Positions 16,785 through 26,336 of a stretch of 64,000 nt of DNA are shown piece after piece (the first letter of the stretch is position 1; every line of letters starts with the position of its first letter). The notes beneath the pieces were generated by a model, which was given only the letters and a program-made list of their open reading frames with translations, had not been told where the DNA came from and did not search any database. The DNA is from Hoeflea sp. (GTDB lineage Bacteria > Pseudomonadota > Alphaproteobacteria > Rhizobiales > Rhizobiaceae): positions 62,001 to 126,000 of the forward strand of contig NZ_NVXQ01000003.1 of the NCBI RefSeq assembly GCF_002733955.1. Direction: 5' to 3'. Made by a program: the position numbers and the translations under genes.

Positions 16785-18401
16785 CTATCTGGTCACGATC
16801 TCCGGGCCCATCAGGCTGTAGGGCAGCCAGGTCGACAGCCCCGGCACATAGGTCACGAGGATGAGGAACAGGAACAGCACCGCCACGAACGGCAGTGCCG
16901 CGCGCACCACCTGTACCAGGCTCATCCCGGTAATCCCGGAAGTCACGAACAGGTTGAGCCCGATCGGCGGCGTGATCATGCCGATCTCCATATTGACCAC
17001 CATGATGATGCCCAGGTGCACCGGGTCGACGCCAAGCTCCATGGCGATCGGAAACACCACCGGAGCCACGATCAGCAGCAGGCCGGATGGCTCCATGAAC
17101 TGTCCGCCGATCAGCAGCAGGATGTTGACCGCAATCAGGAAGGTGAACCAGGTGAAGCCGTAGCCGAGCATCAGGTCGGTGATGGCATCGGGAATCCGTT
17201 CCGACGTCAGCACATGCGCAAACAGCAGCGCATTGACGATGATGAACATCAGCATGATGGTGGTCTTCGATGCGTCCACCATCACCTTGCGGGTGTCTTC
17301 GTTGAAGAACGCCTTGCCGAAATTGCGGCCCATCAGCGACAGGTTGCGGCCCCACACCGGAAGCCCGGCAATCACCGCGCCGGGAACCCCGGCAAGGCCC
17401 TTGTCGCCGCGCCAAGCCGTGTAGGCAACCAGAATGACAGCCGCGATCGCAAGCCCGAGATTGGACCGGCCGGCAAAAGTGATTGTCTCGGAGTCATTGG
17501 TGGCGAAGAATGACAGGATCATCCAGACGAAATAGAACGCCACCGCATAGACCACGCCGGAGAACCCCGCACGGGCGCTGCGTGAATCGGTTTCGCTGAC
17601 CCAGGCAACCCCCGCCATCGGTCCCATGTCGCGGTAGATGAAGATCGCGATGAAGAACGAGTAGACCGCGGCCACCGCAGCGGCTTCCGTGGGCGTAAAG
17701 ACGCCGCCGTAAATCCCGCCGATGATGATGATGATCAGGAACAGGCCCCAGCCGGCTTCCTTGCCGCCGGCAACGATCTCGCCAAATCCGCGCCACGGTT
17801 CCGAAGGAAGCCCCTTGATCCGCGCCACGATGTAAATCGCGATCATCAGCATCAGGCCTGCAACCACGCCGGGGATCACGCCGGCCAGGAACATCCGGCC
17901 GACAGACACATCAGTCGCCGCCGCATAGACCACCATGACGATGGAAGGCGGAATGAGAATGCCGAGCGTTCCGGCATTGGCGATGATGCCGGCCGCAAAT
18001 TCCTTCGAGTAACCGACCTGGCGCATGCCGGCGATGGCAATGGTGCCGATGGCGACCACGGTGGCCGGCGACGACCCGGACAACGCCGCAAACAACATGC
18101 AGGCAAGCACGCTGGCCATGGCCAGGCCGCCGCGGAAGTGCCCGACCGTCGCAATCGCAAACCGGATGATGCGCTTGGCCACGCCACCGGTCGACATGAA
18201 GGCCGAGGCCAGCACGAAGAACGGAATCGCCAGCAGGGTGTAGTTCTGCGAGGCCGTGAACAGCTGGATCGCGACCGACGACATCGAGTCATTGGAGAAG
18301 AACGCGATCAGGATGATCGACGACAGCCCTAACGAGACCGCCACCGGCACGCCGACAAACAACAGCCCGAGAACGAGCACGAAGAGGATTGCGGTTTCCA
18401 T
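16785..18401 (-). CDS. dctM: TRAP transporter large permease subunit (DctM)
   Basis: This 538-residue integral membrane protein is the transport subunit of a tripartite Na+-driven uptake system. Family motifs include LSGSSPATVVAIGTIAIAGMRQVGYSKEFAAGIIANAGTLGILIPPSI and, at the end, LGVDPVHLGIIMVVNMEIGMITPPIGLNLFV. It is about 100 residues longer than typical DctM (around 430). The excess is an internal insertion at about residues 245-355 with two extra hydrophobic segments (AGFSGVVYAVAFYFVWMILS and LGLAIAAVILVAYTAW). It starts 6 nt after dctQ; a strong terminator follows. Confidence 0.93.
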   Translation of the reverse strand: METAILFVLVLGLLFVGVPVAVSLGLSSIILIAFFSNDSMSSVAIQLFTASQNYTLLAIPFFVLASAFMSTGGVAKRIIRFAIATVGHFRGGLAMASVLACMLFAALSGSSPATVVAIGTIAIAGMRQVGYSKEFAAGIIANAGTLGILIPPSIVMVVYAAATDVSVGRMFLAGVIPGVVAGLMLMIAIYIVARIKGLPSEPWRGFGEIVAGGKEAGWGLFLIIIIIGGIYGGVFTPTEAAAVAAVYSFFIAIFIYRDMGPMAGVAWVSETDSRSARAGFSGVVYAVAFYFVWMILSFFATNDSETITFAGRSNLGLAIAAVILVAYTAWRGDKGLAGVPGAVIAGLPVWGRNLSLMGRNFGKAFFNEDTRKVMVDASKTTIMLMFIIVNALLFAHVLTSERIPDAITDLMLGYGFTWFTFLIAVNILLLIGGQFMEPSGLLLIVAPVVFPIAMELGVDPVHLGIIMVVNMEIGMITPPIGLNLFVTSGITGMSLVQVVRAALPFVAVLFLFLILVTYVPGLSTWLPYSLMGPEIVTR

Positions 18402-18407
18402 GGCGGA

Positions 18408-19088
18408 TCAGTCCTTCAACACGTTGCGGTTTTCGGCAACGAGGTCTTCCGCCTCATGCCCGGCAATCACCAGTTCACGCTCGCCGCGCCAGATCGCCAC
18501 GACCGCCTGCAGCGCGCGAAAACCGAAAAGGCCCAGTCCGATGGGGAGAATGAGATAGGCGATCCAGCGCTGCACCCGCTCTTTCAGGCCAAACGTGTCC
18601 TGCATCCATTCCGGATAGCGCAAATCATCAAGCCCGATACCGATCTGGTAGAATTTGGCCCAGTAGACCATCGCGCCGCCGCTTGTATCTGCGCCGAATA
18701 TTCCGAGCCATGCAGACTCGATCAGGATCGCCGCATAGAGAAAGGCGCAGACAGCGCCAAAAATTGCAAAGAACCGGAACACCGGCTTGGGAAACAGCCG
18801 CAGCAGCGCATCGACGCCCAGATGCATGCCCTGCTTGAGACCGTAGCTCATGCCGAACAGGATCATCCAGGCAAACAGGATCCGGGTCAGTTCGAGCGCG
18901 CCGGTCCAGCCGCTGTTGAACCCGTAGCGCGCGATCACCTGAGTGAACGACACGAAGGTGATCAGCGCCAGCAACACGGCGAGCACGTTTTCCTCGAACC
19001 GTGTCACGGCCTCCGGATTGCGGCGTTCCGCCACCCAGAACAGCACGATCACCGTGCCCATGATGAGATAAGGCAAGTAGATATTCAT
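18408..19088 (-). CDS. dctQ: TRAP transporter small permease subunit (DctQ)
   Basis: This 226-residue membrane protein has about four to five hydrophobic segments and the DctQ features VIARYGFNSGWTGALELTRILFAWMILFGMSYGLKQGMHLGVDALLRL. It pairs with DctM in the membrane. It lies between dctP (88 nt upstream) and dctM (6 nt downstream) and is part of the same operon. Confidence 0.92.
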   Translation of the reverse strand: MNIYLPYLIMGTVIVLFWVAERRNPEAVTRFEENVLAVLLALITFVSFTQVIARYGFNSGWTGALELTRILFAWMILFGMSYGLKQGMHLGVDALLRLFPKPVFRFFAIFGAVCAFLYAAILIESAWLGIFGADTSGGAMVYWAKFYQIGIGLDDLRYPEWMQDTFGLKERVQRWIAYLILPIGLGLFGFRALQAVVAIWRGERELVIAGHEAEDLVAENRNVLKD

Positions 19089-19176
19089 CGCGGCCCCCAG
19101 CTGCCGGATCCCGCCGGCATCATAAAGTGCGGACCCGGGAGAGCTCCCCCGGATCCGCTGTGCAACAAGGTTCAGC

Positions 19177-20172
19177 CTAGTTCGAGGCGACTGCGGCGTC
19201 GATCAGGTCTGTGCCGATATCGCCTTCGAACTTGGTCCAGACCGGCTTCATGGTATCGACCCAGGCCTTGCGCTGCTCGGCATCGAGTTCGCGGATCGTG
19301 CCGCCCGCGTCGAGAATGTTCTGGCGGTTCGCAGCTTCCTTGGCGGCAACCGAAGCGTTGGCTTCGATCGTCACTTCGTTGGTGATCTTGACGAACTGCT
19401 CGCGGAAATCATCATCGAGGCTGTTGAGCCATTCGGTCGAGGTCACAAGCAGGTAGGCCAGCAGCTGGTGGTTGGTTTCCGTCACGCCGTCCTGCACTTC
19501 GAAGAACTTCTGCGTGTAGATGTTCGACCAGGAATTCTCCTGACCGTCGACAACGCCGGTCTGCAGCGCGCCATAGACTTCCTTGAACGCCAGCTTCTGC
19601 GCCGAACCGCCCATGGCTTCGATCATCGCCACGGCAACGTCGGAGGTCTGAACGCGGAACTTGAGGCCGTCGGCATCGGAAGGTGTCAGCAGCGGCTTGT
19701 TGGCCGAAAACTGCTTCAGGCCCGAGGACCAGTAGCCCAGACCGGTGTAGCCCACATCTTCCATCACGGTCAGCAGGCCCTTGCCGGCTTCTGACTGGGT
19801 GAAGGTGTCAACGGCCTTGAGGCTCGAGAACAGGAACGGCAGGTCAAACAGACGGTACTTGAGCGTGTAGGCTTCGAACTTCGAAAGCGAAGGCGCTGCC
19901 AGCTGGACGTCGCCGAGCAGCAGGGCTTCGAGAACCTTGTCGTCATCAAACAGCGTCGAGTTGGCGAACACTTCCATGCAGGCCTTGCCGTTCATTTCCT
20001 CATTGACCCGTACGGCCAGCAGGGTGGCGGCATCGCCCTTGGGGTGACCGGTCGCAGCCACGACGTGGCTGAACTTGATAACCATTTCGCCATCGTCGCA
20101 ATTGGCCGAAGCGGCATTTGCGGTGAAAAGCAGGGCGGCGGCTGAAACGGCGCCGAGAAGAAGCTTTTTCAT
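19177..20172 (-). CDS. dctP: TRAP transporter substrate-binding protein (DctP), probable C4-dicarboxylate binder
   Basis: This 331-residue periplasmic protein has a Sec signal (MKKLLLGAVSAAALLFTANAASA) and the DctP fold (IKFSHVVAATGHPKGDAA). The universally conserved TRAP arginine that salt-bridges the substrate carboxylate lies in DGLKFRVQTSDV. The upstream open frame is ignored because GGAGG directly precedes ATG 20172. It heads the dctPQM operon, behind a sigma-54 promoter and next to dctBD, which argues for succinate/malate/fumarate as substrate. Confidence 0.93.
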   Translation of the reverse strand: MKKLLLGAVSAAALLFTANAASANCDDGEMVIKFSHVVAATGHPKGDAATLLAVRVNEEMNGKACMEVFANSTLFDDDKVLEALLLGDVQLAAPSLSKFEAYTLKYRLFDLPFLFSSLKAVDTFTQSEAGKGLLTVMEDVGYTGLGYWSSGLKQFSANKPLLTPSDADGLKFRVQTSDVAVAMIEAMGGSAQKLAFKEVYGALQTGVVDGQENSWSNIYTQKFFEVQDGVTETNHQLLAYLLVTSTEWLNSLDDDFREQFVKITNEVTIEANASVAAKEAANRQNILDAGGTIRELDAEQRKAWVDTMKPVWTKFEGDIGTDLIDAAVASN

Positions 20173-20306
20173 GAGATATCCTCCACTGGGGCAACATGCC
20201 CGAAAATTGTCAAGCGAAGCGCAGACCGGAGGACAAGGGAAAGGCCGGACATTCACCCGGGTCCTCCCAGCGACGTCCTCCCGTCCATCGCGTTCAACCC
20301 AACAGG

Positions 20307-20322
20307 AGCAATCCCTGTGCCA
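20307..20322 (-). promoter_or_regulatory. Sigma-54 (RpoN) -24/-12 promoter of dctP
   Basis: On the minus strand TGGCACAGGGATTGCT has GG and GC separated by exactly 10 nt and matches the -24/-12 consensus almost completely. The predicted transcript start near 20296 gives a leader of about 124 nt before dctP. The adjacent dctD encodes the matching enhancer-binding activator. Confidence 0.85.
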
Positions 20323-20446
20323 CGTGGTCAGAATTGCTCAAGGCTGCCAGAATAGCTGAAAAACGGCCTGAATGACACCGAAGCTCGCCTAGACGGCGGG
20401 CTGTCAGGCACTCAGATGGGCGCCGCGCGACCCGCCCGGGCTCACT

Positions 20447-20468
20447 GATGGGTCGCCTACGACCCATC
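20447..20468 (-). promoter_or_regulatory. Inverted repeat at the dctD 3' end: hairpin or DctD enhancer site
   Basis: GATGGGTCG (20447-20455) and CGACCCATC (20460-20468) form a perfect 9-bp inverted repeat with a 4-nt loop across the dctD stop codon. There is no T-run, so it is a weak terminator. It lies about 150-170 nt upstream of the predicted dctP start, a normal distance for an enhancer-binding site. Which role applies cannot be told from sequence. Confidence 0.4.
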
Positions 20469-21827
20469 CCCTTCTGTGTCGGAAGACACGCCCAGGCGGC
20501 GCATTTTCTCATACAAGCCCTTGCGGGAGATGCCGAGGCTCTCATAGGTCGGCTTCAGAGCCCCGCCATTGCGCTTGATCTCCGCCGTGATTACCGCCCG
20601 TTCAAACGCGTCCATCCGCTCGGACAGATTGCCGGTGCCGGTTTCCAGACCCGCACCCTGGTCGGAGCCGAACCCCGACCACATTCCCAGCACGAAACGG
20701 TCGGCCACGTTCCGCAATTCGCGCACATTGCCCGGCCAGTCATGCGCCAGCAGCCCCGCCTCGATCTGCGGCGTGACATCGGGAATCTCCCGGCGATAGC
20801 GGGCACGGGCTTCGCGCGCCAGGTGAAAGAACAGCAGCGGAATGTCATCGCGGCGCTCGCGCAACACCGGGATTTCGAGTGTGATCACGTTGAGCCGGTA
20901 ATAGAGATCTGTCCGGAAGGAAGGATTGTTGATCAGGTCCGTCTTGGTCGCCGCCACGAAGCGCACATCAAGCGCCACCTGCCGGTTCGATCCCAGCCGT
21001 TCGATCGACCGCCCCTCGATCGCCCGCAGCAGCTTGGCTTGCATGTCGATCGGCATCGATTCAATTTCATCAAGGAAAACCGTGCCGCCATTGGCATGCT
21101 CGAGCTTGCCGATCCTGAGTTTCTGCGCTCCGGTGAAGGCGCCAGCCTCATGACCGAACAGCTCGGACTCAAAAATATCGGCCGGCAGCGCCGCGCAGTT
21201 GATGGCCACGAAATTGCCCTTTGAACGCGACCCGAAATCGTGAAGCGCCCTTGCCACAACTTCCTTGCCCGTCCCGGTTTCGCCGGTGATCAGAACATCC
21301 GCATCGGTATCGGCGACGGCAGAGATCTGCGCCCTGAGCCGCTGGATTGCCGGGTTGCGGCCAACCAGTCTGGAGGAGAGATCATTGCTGCCTTCAAGCG
21401 CATTGCGCAGCGAGCGGTTTTCCAAGACCAGCCGTCGCTTCTCCAGCGCGCGCTCGACGACCGAGAACAAGCGGTTTGCGGCAAACGGCTTCTCGATGAA
21501 ATCATAGGCCCCGGCGCGCATCGCCTCCACCGCCATCTGCACGTCGCCATGCCCGGTGATCAGCACCACCGGCAGGGTCGGGTCGATGCCGAGGATCCGG
21601 CGCATCAGCGTCAATCCATCCATGCCCGGCATGCGGATATCGGACACGATGACACCGTAAAGGCTGCGCAAGGGCAGATCCGCGATGTCTTCCGCACCGG
21701 TGTGGCAGGTTACACTCAGCCCCTCCAGCTCCAGCGACTGCTTGAGCGCATGGCGAAGATCTTCATCATCATCGACCAGGTGGACCACCCGGTCCTGCGG
21801 CCTCAGCGCTGAAGAAGTGTCGTCCAA
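20457..21827 (-). CDS. dctD: Sigma-54-dependent response regulator (DctD)
   Basis: This 456-residue activator has a receiver domain (VDDDEDLRHAL, phospho-Asp in VIVSDIRMPGMDG near residue 58), a central AAA+ domain (Walker A GETGTGKE, the sigma-54 contact loop GAFTGA, and arginine-finger region) and a C-terminal Fis-type helix-turn-helix (KRNGGALKPTYESLGISRKGLYEKM). The start is a TTG with AAGGAA 8 nt upstream. It lies downstream of dctB and upstream of the sigma-54 promoter of dctP, giving a complete sensor-activator-target circuit. Confidence 0.94.
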   Translation of the reverse strand: MDDTSSALRPQDRVVHLVDDDEDLRHALKQSLELEGLSVTCHTGAEDIADLPLRSLYGVIVSDIRMPGMDGLTLMRRILGIDPTLPVVLITGHGDVQMAVEAMRAGAYDFIEKPFAANRLFSVVERALEKRRLVLENRSLRNALEGSNDLSSRLVGRNPAIQRLRAQISAVADTDADVLITGETGTGKEVVARALHDFGSRSKGNFVAINCAALPADIFESELFGHEAGAFTGAQKLRIGKLEHANGGTVFLDEIESMPIDMQAKLLRAIEGRSIERLGSNRQVALDVRFVAATKTDLINNPSFRTDLYYRLNVITLEIPVLRERRDDIPLLFFHLAREARARYRREIPDVTPQIEAGLLAHDWPGNVRELRNVADRFVLGMWSGFGSDQGAGLETGTGNLSERMDAFERAVITAEIKRNGGALKPTYESLGISRKGLYEKMRRLGVSSDTEGDGS

Positions 21828-21893
21828 GAACCGGTTCCTTCCCTCGGTGTCACTGCAGAGCCTGAAATCATGAAGCTGACGCCTTGTCCAGCA

Positions 21894-23690
21894 TCATACA
21901 GTGGCCCCTTCCGATCTCAGGGCGGATTCTCCTGCGCCGTCTGCATGTCCAGGTTCAGCAGCCTGCAGAATGATGGTGAAGCAGGCGCCACCTTCCGCCT
22001 GGTTTGTGACCATGATCGTGCCGCCAAAATCCCGGATGATATTGTCGACGATGGAAAGGCCTATGCCGATGCCGTCGCCGACCCCCTTGGTGGTGAAAAA
22101 CGGCTCGAACACTTTCGGCAACAGCTCGGGCTTGATCCCGGGACCATTGTCGACCACGGTGACGACAACCCGGTCACCTTGCCGTCGCGCGTCGATCCCG
22201 ATCCGCGCATCGGTCTGTCCCGACAAGGCATCGATGGCGTTGTTGACCAGATTGACAAACACCTGCCCGAGCCTGATCCGCCCACCAATCACATGAAGAC
22301 CGGAAACAGCCTCGCCAACGGTGATCGAGGCAATGCCTGCAGCGCGGGCGCGGGGGCGTGCCAGCAGCAACGCCTCGTCGACAATCGTGCCCAGCGGAAC
22401 AGGGCCGATGGTCGCGCCGGGCTTGCGGGAGAACGACAGCAGGGTCCGCGACAGTTCCGCCATCCGGTCGACCAGGCCATTGATCCGCACGAGATTGCCT
22501 GACACTTCCGATGTCGCCCCGCGTTCGAGAAAACGGATGGCGTTGTCTGCATAGGACCGGATCGCAGCCAGCGGCTGATTGTACTCGTGGCTCAGGGCTG
22601 TCGACATCTGCCCCAGCGCCGCAAGCTTGGCAGTCTGGACCAGCTCGTCCTGCGTCTTGCGCAAGCGGTCTTCCGCCTCGCGGCGAACCTCGACTTCCTG
22701 GCTCAGCGACTGATTGGTGACCGAAAGTGCCCGCGTCCGGTCTCTGACCACGCGCTCAAGACGCAGAGCCGTCGCCCGGTCGGAGCGGGCCCTAATAAGC
22801 GCATCTTCATTGCGACGGAGTACGACAAGGGCAATCACGCCGAGCAGCAAGGCAGCCAGCGAGGCAATCGCCGCCGCATTGAGCCGTGCCGCTCCGACAG
22901 GGGCAGGATCAGCCAGGACGTGCAAATCCCACTCGAGCACCGGCAAACGGCGCACCAGGTCGATCCGCTCCTGATAGCGGCCATCGATGAGATAGTGGTC
23001 GGGACTGCCAGCCTGGCGCAGACCGGAAATCCGGTTGAGCCGCCAGTCAGCATCATTGGCCAGAAAAACCGTATCAGACGGGTCGGTGACGAAAATGCGC
23101 CGCGCCGATAACGCCCAGGCGGCTTCGACCCGGTAGAAATCGACATAGACGATGACGACACCAACGAATTTGCCTTCCCGCCGGACACCCGAGGAGAAGG
23201 CATAGGTTCGCTCGCCATCGCTATTCGACAGCGCCGCCCGTCCGAGACGCCCCTGCAATGCAACTGCGATGAGTCGCGGCAAGCCCTCCTCGCGTTCGGC
23301 AAAAGGGCCGCGCGCATTCGCCAGCAGCTCCCCGTCCGGAAAGAAAAACGCCACATCTCTGGCAGCAGACATACCCGCAATCGCCTCAGCCGTCCGGCGG
23401 GCGTCGACCGCTTGCGCGTTGCCCTCGGCATCCCGAACGAACAGCGCGCGGATCGATGATTGCTGCGACAGCAATGGTGGCAGCAAGCGGTATTTGTCGA
23501 GCACGCCCGACAGGATTTCGGTCTGCACCGACAGGGTTTCGCCGGCCTTCTGCATCACGTCCGACAGCGCCCGCTGCTTGGCGGCGCTGACCGACCACGC
23601 CACCACGATGGTCGAAAGGACAGCCCAGACGACAAACAGAGCGATTCTGGTCAGACGGAAGTGTTTCTCGATGGCAACGCGTGACTGCAT
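21894..23690 (-). CDS. dctB: Sensor histidine kinase (DctB), C4-dicarboxylate sensing
   Basis: This 598-residue kinase has an N-terminal membrane helix (TRIALFVVWAVLSTIVVAWSV), a periplasmic PAS-like sensor region of about 250 residues, a second membrane helix (ASLAALLLGVIALVVLRR), a coiled-coil linker, the phospho-accepting His in ALSHEYNQPLAAIRSYADNA and a HATPase domain (NLVNNAIDAL, VDNGPGI, GIGLSIVDNIIRDFGG). The architecture is that of rhizobial DctB. It lies 66 nt upstream of dctD on the same strand. Confidence 0.93.
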   Translation of the reverse strand: MQSRVAIEKHFRLTRIALFVVWAVLSTIVVAWSVSAAKQRALSDVMQKAGETLSVQTEILSGVLDKYRLLPPLLSQQSSIRALFVRDAEGNAQAVDARRTAEAIAGMSAARDVAFFFPDGELLANARGPFAEREEGLPRLIAVALQGRLGRAALSNSDGERTYAFSSGVRREGKFVGVVIVYVDFYRVEAAWALSARRIFVTDPSDTVFLANDADWRLNRISGLRQAGSPDHYLIDGRYQERIDLVRRLPVLEWDLHVLADPAPVGAARLNAAAIASLAALLLGVIALVVLRRNEDALIRARSDRATALRLERVVRDRTRALSVTNQSLSQEVEVRREAEDRLRKTQDELVQTAKLAALGQMSTALSHEYNQPLAAIRSYADNAIRFLERGATSEVSGNLVRINGLVDRMAELSRTLLSFSRKPGATIGPVPLGTIVDEALLLARPRARAAGIASITVGEAVSGLHVIGGRIRLGQVFVNLVNNAIDALSGQTDARIGIDARRQGDRVVVTVVDNGPGIKPELLPKVFEPFFTTKGVGDGIGIGLSIVDNIIRDFGGTIMVTNQAEGGACFTIILQAAEPGHADGAGESALRSEGATV

Positions 23691-23752
23691 CGCCGGACTT
23701 TAGTGCCGTTCATCTCAAAATGGAAAGGGTTTGAAGATGAACGGCGCTGGCC

Positions 23753-24451
23753 TCAGACCTTGGCCGCAGCCACCGTTGCTTCAATGTGATCCACCAGCGG
23801 ATCCGCAAGTCCCAGCCGGCCTGCGAGCAGATCAAGGAAGCCGCGTTCTGCACGGCTGTCCGGCTCGATCGCAAGCCGTGCGGCGGTGAACATTTCCACC
23901 TTCTGCGCCTCACTCGAAGCAGCACCAATGATCGCATCCATGTCGACGGGTTTTGACAGCTCGTCATCCAGGAACGCCACCGCGTCTGCGCCTAGTCCCG
24001 ACAGGGCCAGCTTGTCATGGATGCGCGCCCGCTCGGCATCATCCACATGACCATCGGCGCGCGCCGCGGCAATCATCACCCGGATCAGGGCAAGCGCGAA
24101 ATCTCCGTTCACGGCTTCAGGCTCAGCGGAAAACTCGGAATCGGACGGCGGTGCAAGCAGGTCCGCATCCTGTGCGCCACCCGCATCATTCGGCGCCTTG
24201 CCGGCCTGGTAGTTCTTCCAGGCCTGATAGCCGAGCCCGGCGATCGCGGCCATGCCGCCAAGCTTCAGTGCCGATCCGCCAATGGCGCGCCCGGTGCCCG
24301 TCCCCAGCAGCACGGCGACAATCGCGCTCGCTGCAAGCGGGTTGTCCTTGGCCATCTGCGTGGCCTGGCCAGCCTTGTCGCGGATGCTGCCTTCGGTGCC
24401 TGGAATGTTGGAGCCGAGAAACTGGTCAAGCAGGGCTTTGGGATCAAACAT
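23753..24451 (-). CDS. DUF533 / TerB-like inner-membrane-associated protein
   Basis: This 232-residue protein begins MFDPKALLDQFLG and has a hydrophobic Gly/Ala-rich segment (ASAIVAVLLGTGTGRAIGGSALKLGGMAAIAGLGYQAW) followed by a C-terminal TerB-like helical domain (ALIRVMIAAARADGHVDDAERARIHDKL), which carries the acidic ADGHVDDAE motif. DUF533 proteins such as YebE have no settled function. The start 24451 is chosen because AAGGA precedes it. It stands alone between eda and dctB. Confidence 0.82.
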   Translation of the reverse strand: MFDPKALLDQFLGSNIPGTEGSIRDKAGQATQMAKDNPLAASAIVAVLLGTGTGRAIGGSALKLGGMAAIAGLGYQAWKNYQAGKAPNDAGGAQDADLLAPPSDSEFSAEPEAVNGDFALALIRVMIAAARADGHVDDAERARIHDKLALSGLGADAVAFLDDELSKPVDMDAIIGAASSEAQKVEMFTAARLAIEPDSRAERGFLDLLAGRLGLADPLVDHIEATVAAAKV

Positions 24452-24628
24452 GGCGACGGGGTCCTTGTCTTCCTGGGTGCGGCCACACAATCAGGCCACT
24501 TCCAGCTCAAGATAGGAAGCCCGGACCCCGCTTTCAAATGCGGTGCGGGTCATCCGGCACCGGCTGGTGACCGGCCAATACCCGTCACCAGTCCATGCTC
24601 AGCGGCGATAGCGCTTTTGGCGACGGCC

Positions 24629-25267
24629 TCAGGCCGACAGGCGAGAGGCTTCGGTTGCAAGCCGGGTAATGCCATCCCAGTCGCCGGCTTCCACCAGCGC
24701 GTTTGGCGCCACCCACGAACCGCCGACGCAAACCACATTGGGCAGCGACAGGTAGTCCCGCGCATTGTCAGGCGTGATCCCGCCGGTCGGGCAGAACTGC
24801 ATCCCAGCCAGCGGCGAGGACAGAGACTTGAGATAGGCAGCACCACCCGCCTGTTCGGCCGGGAAGAACTTGAGAACCTTGTAGCCCTCTTCCTTCAGCG
24901 CCATCACTTCGCTCGGCGTTGCTGCACCCGGAAGCAGCGGAACCGACGATTTGCGCGCGACATCAAGCAATTCGAGCGTCGTGCCCGGGGACACGATGAA
25001 CTGCGATCCGGCCTCGACGGCCTGGTGATACTGGCCCGCATTGAGCACGGTTCCCGCACCCGGGACTGCGCCTTCAACCTCGTCGGCCACCGCACGGATG
25101 GCCTGCAGCGCAACCGGCGTCCTCATCGTGATCTCGATTGCCTTGAGGCCGCCCGCCACCAGCGCCCGCGCCAGCGGCACGGCATGGGCCAGATCCTTGA
25201 TGACAAGCACCGGCACCACCGGCTGGAGTTTGAGAATGGAAATGAGGGCCTCGGTTTTGTCGCCCAT
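24629..25267 (-). CDS. eda: KDPG aldolase (2-dehydro-3-deoxy-6-phosphogluconate aldolase)
   Basis: This 212-residue TIM-barrel aldolase cleaves KDPG to pyruvate and glyceraldehyde 3-phosphate in the Entner-Doudoroff pathway. The catalytic Glu is in LKAIEITMRTP, the pocket Arg nearby, the Schiff-base Lys in YKVLKFFPAEQAGG, and phosphate binding in CPTGGITPDNA and CVGGSW. AAAGGA precedes the ATG. It is divergent from trhO. Sister 2-dehydro-3-deoxy-6-phosphogalactonate aldolases are possible but length and motifs fit Eda. Confidence 0.9.
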   Translation of the reverse strand: MGDKTEALISILKLQPVVPVLVIKDLAHAVPLARALVAGGLKAIEITMRTPVALQAIRAVADEVEGAVPGAGTVLNAGQYHQAVEAGSQFIVSPGTTLELLDVARKSSVPLLPGAATPSEVMALKEEGYKVLKFFPAEQAGGAAYLKSLSSPLAGMQFCPTGGITPDNARDYLSLPNVVCVGGSWVAPNALVEAGDWDGITRLATEASRLSA

Positions 25268-25331
25268 GGCGCTTGTCCTTTCGCGGCATCAACTGGAGCG
25301 CTCCGAATAGCCTTTCGCTCAGGAATTGTCC

Positions 25332-26336
25332 ATGCTGCAGGGCCGCCCGCCCCTTACAGACCGATTGCCTGAGCTGCGCGAACGCGCTATTGCCGAACGC
25401 ATGAAGACACCTGCAAAAACACCCGTTTCGAACCAGCCCGTGGTTGTCGCCGCGCTTTACCATTTTGCACGGCTCACCGGGCACGAGGAACTGCAGCCGC
25501 CGCTGGCTCGATTGTGCGAAGATCAGGGCGTCAAGGGCACCTTGCTGCTCGCCCGTGAAGGCATCAACGGAACCATCGCCGGCACGCGCGCAGCGATTGA
25601 CGCGGTGCTGGACCATATCCGCGCAATTCCCGGCCTTGAGTCGTTGGAGCACAAGGAAAGCAGCGCCCACAAGATGCCGTTCCGGCGCATGAAGGTGCGC
25701 CTGAAGAAAGAAATCGTCACCATGGGCGTTCCCGACATCGACCCACTCGAGGGCGTCGGCGCCTATGTCGATCCTGAGGACTGGAATGCGCTGATCTCCG
25801 ATCCCGAGACGGTGGTGATCGACACCCGCAATGATTACGAGGTCGGGATCGGCACCTTCAAGGGAGCCGTCAATCCCGAGACTCACACCTTCCGGGAGTT
25901 CCCCAGCTGGGTCGACGAAGCCGGCCTTGAGGACAAGTCCAGGCCCATCGCCATGTTCTGCACCGGTGGAATCCGCTGCGAAAAGGCAACCGCCTTCATG
26001 CGCGCAAAAGGCTATGAAAATGTCTACCATCTCAAAGGCGGCATTCTCAAATATCTCGAGAACGTGCCGGAAGTGGAAAGCCTCTGGCAGGGCTCCTGTT
26101 TTGTCTTTGACGAGCGTGTCGCCGTCACCCATGGCCTGCGTGAAAGCGATGAAATCCTCTGCCGCGCCTGCCGCAATCCGGTGACACCGGAAGAACAGGC
26201 CTCCGAACTTTACGAAGACGGCGTCTCCTGTCCACATTGCTACGAGACCCGCAGCAAGGAAGACCGGGCGCGTTTCCGCATGCGTCAGCAACAGATGCTG
26301 GCCGCACGCGCTGCCGCAAGTTCCGAGGACGCATGA
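25332..26336 (+). CDS. trhO: tRNA uridine(34) hydroxylase (TrhO), rhodanese-like
   Basis: This 334-residue protein has the TrhO/YceA architecture: an N-terminal acylphosphatase-like domain ([34 protein letters not shown]) and a rhodanese domain ([19 protein letters not shown]) with the active-site Cys in [15 protein letters not shown], then a Cys-rich C-terminal tail ([14 protein letters not shown]). The enzyme hydroxylates uridine 34 of tRNA. Start 25332 has AGGA upstream; ATG 25401 is closer to the family start and equally possible. Its stop overlaps the next gene by 4 nt. Confidence 0.9.
   Translation: MLQGRPPLTDRLPELRERAIAERMKTPAKTPVSNQPVVVAALYHFARLTGHEELQPPLARLCEDQGVKGTLLLAREGINGTIAGTRAAIDAVLDHIRAIPGLESLEHKESSAHKMPFRRMKVRLKKEIVTMGVPDIDPLEGVGAYVDPEDWNALISDPETVVIDTRNDYEVGIGTFKGAVNPETHTFREFPSWVDEAGLEDKSRPIAMFCTGGIRCEKATAFMRAKGYENVYHLKGGILKYLENVPEVESLWQGSCFVFDERVAVTHGLRESDEILCRACRNPVTPEEQASELYEDGVSCPHCYETRSKEDRARFRMRQQQMLAARAAASSEDA

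Noticed and set aside
25074-26291. 405-residue minus-strand open frame across trhO
   Set aside because: It is the antisense of the well-supported trhO gene; high GC makes long antisense frames common here. The same applies to frames at 792-1889, 5682-6137, 31973-33112, 35592-36611, 44449-45489, 56734-57663 and 59786-60763.
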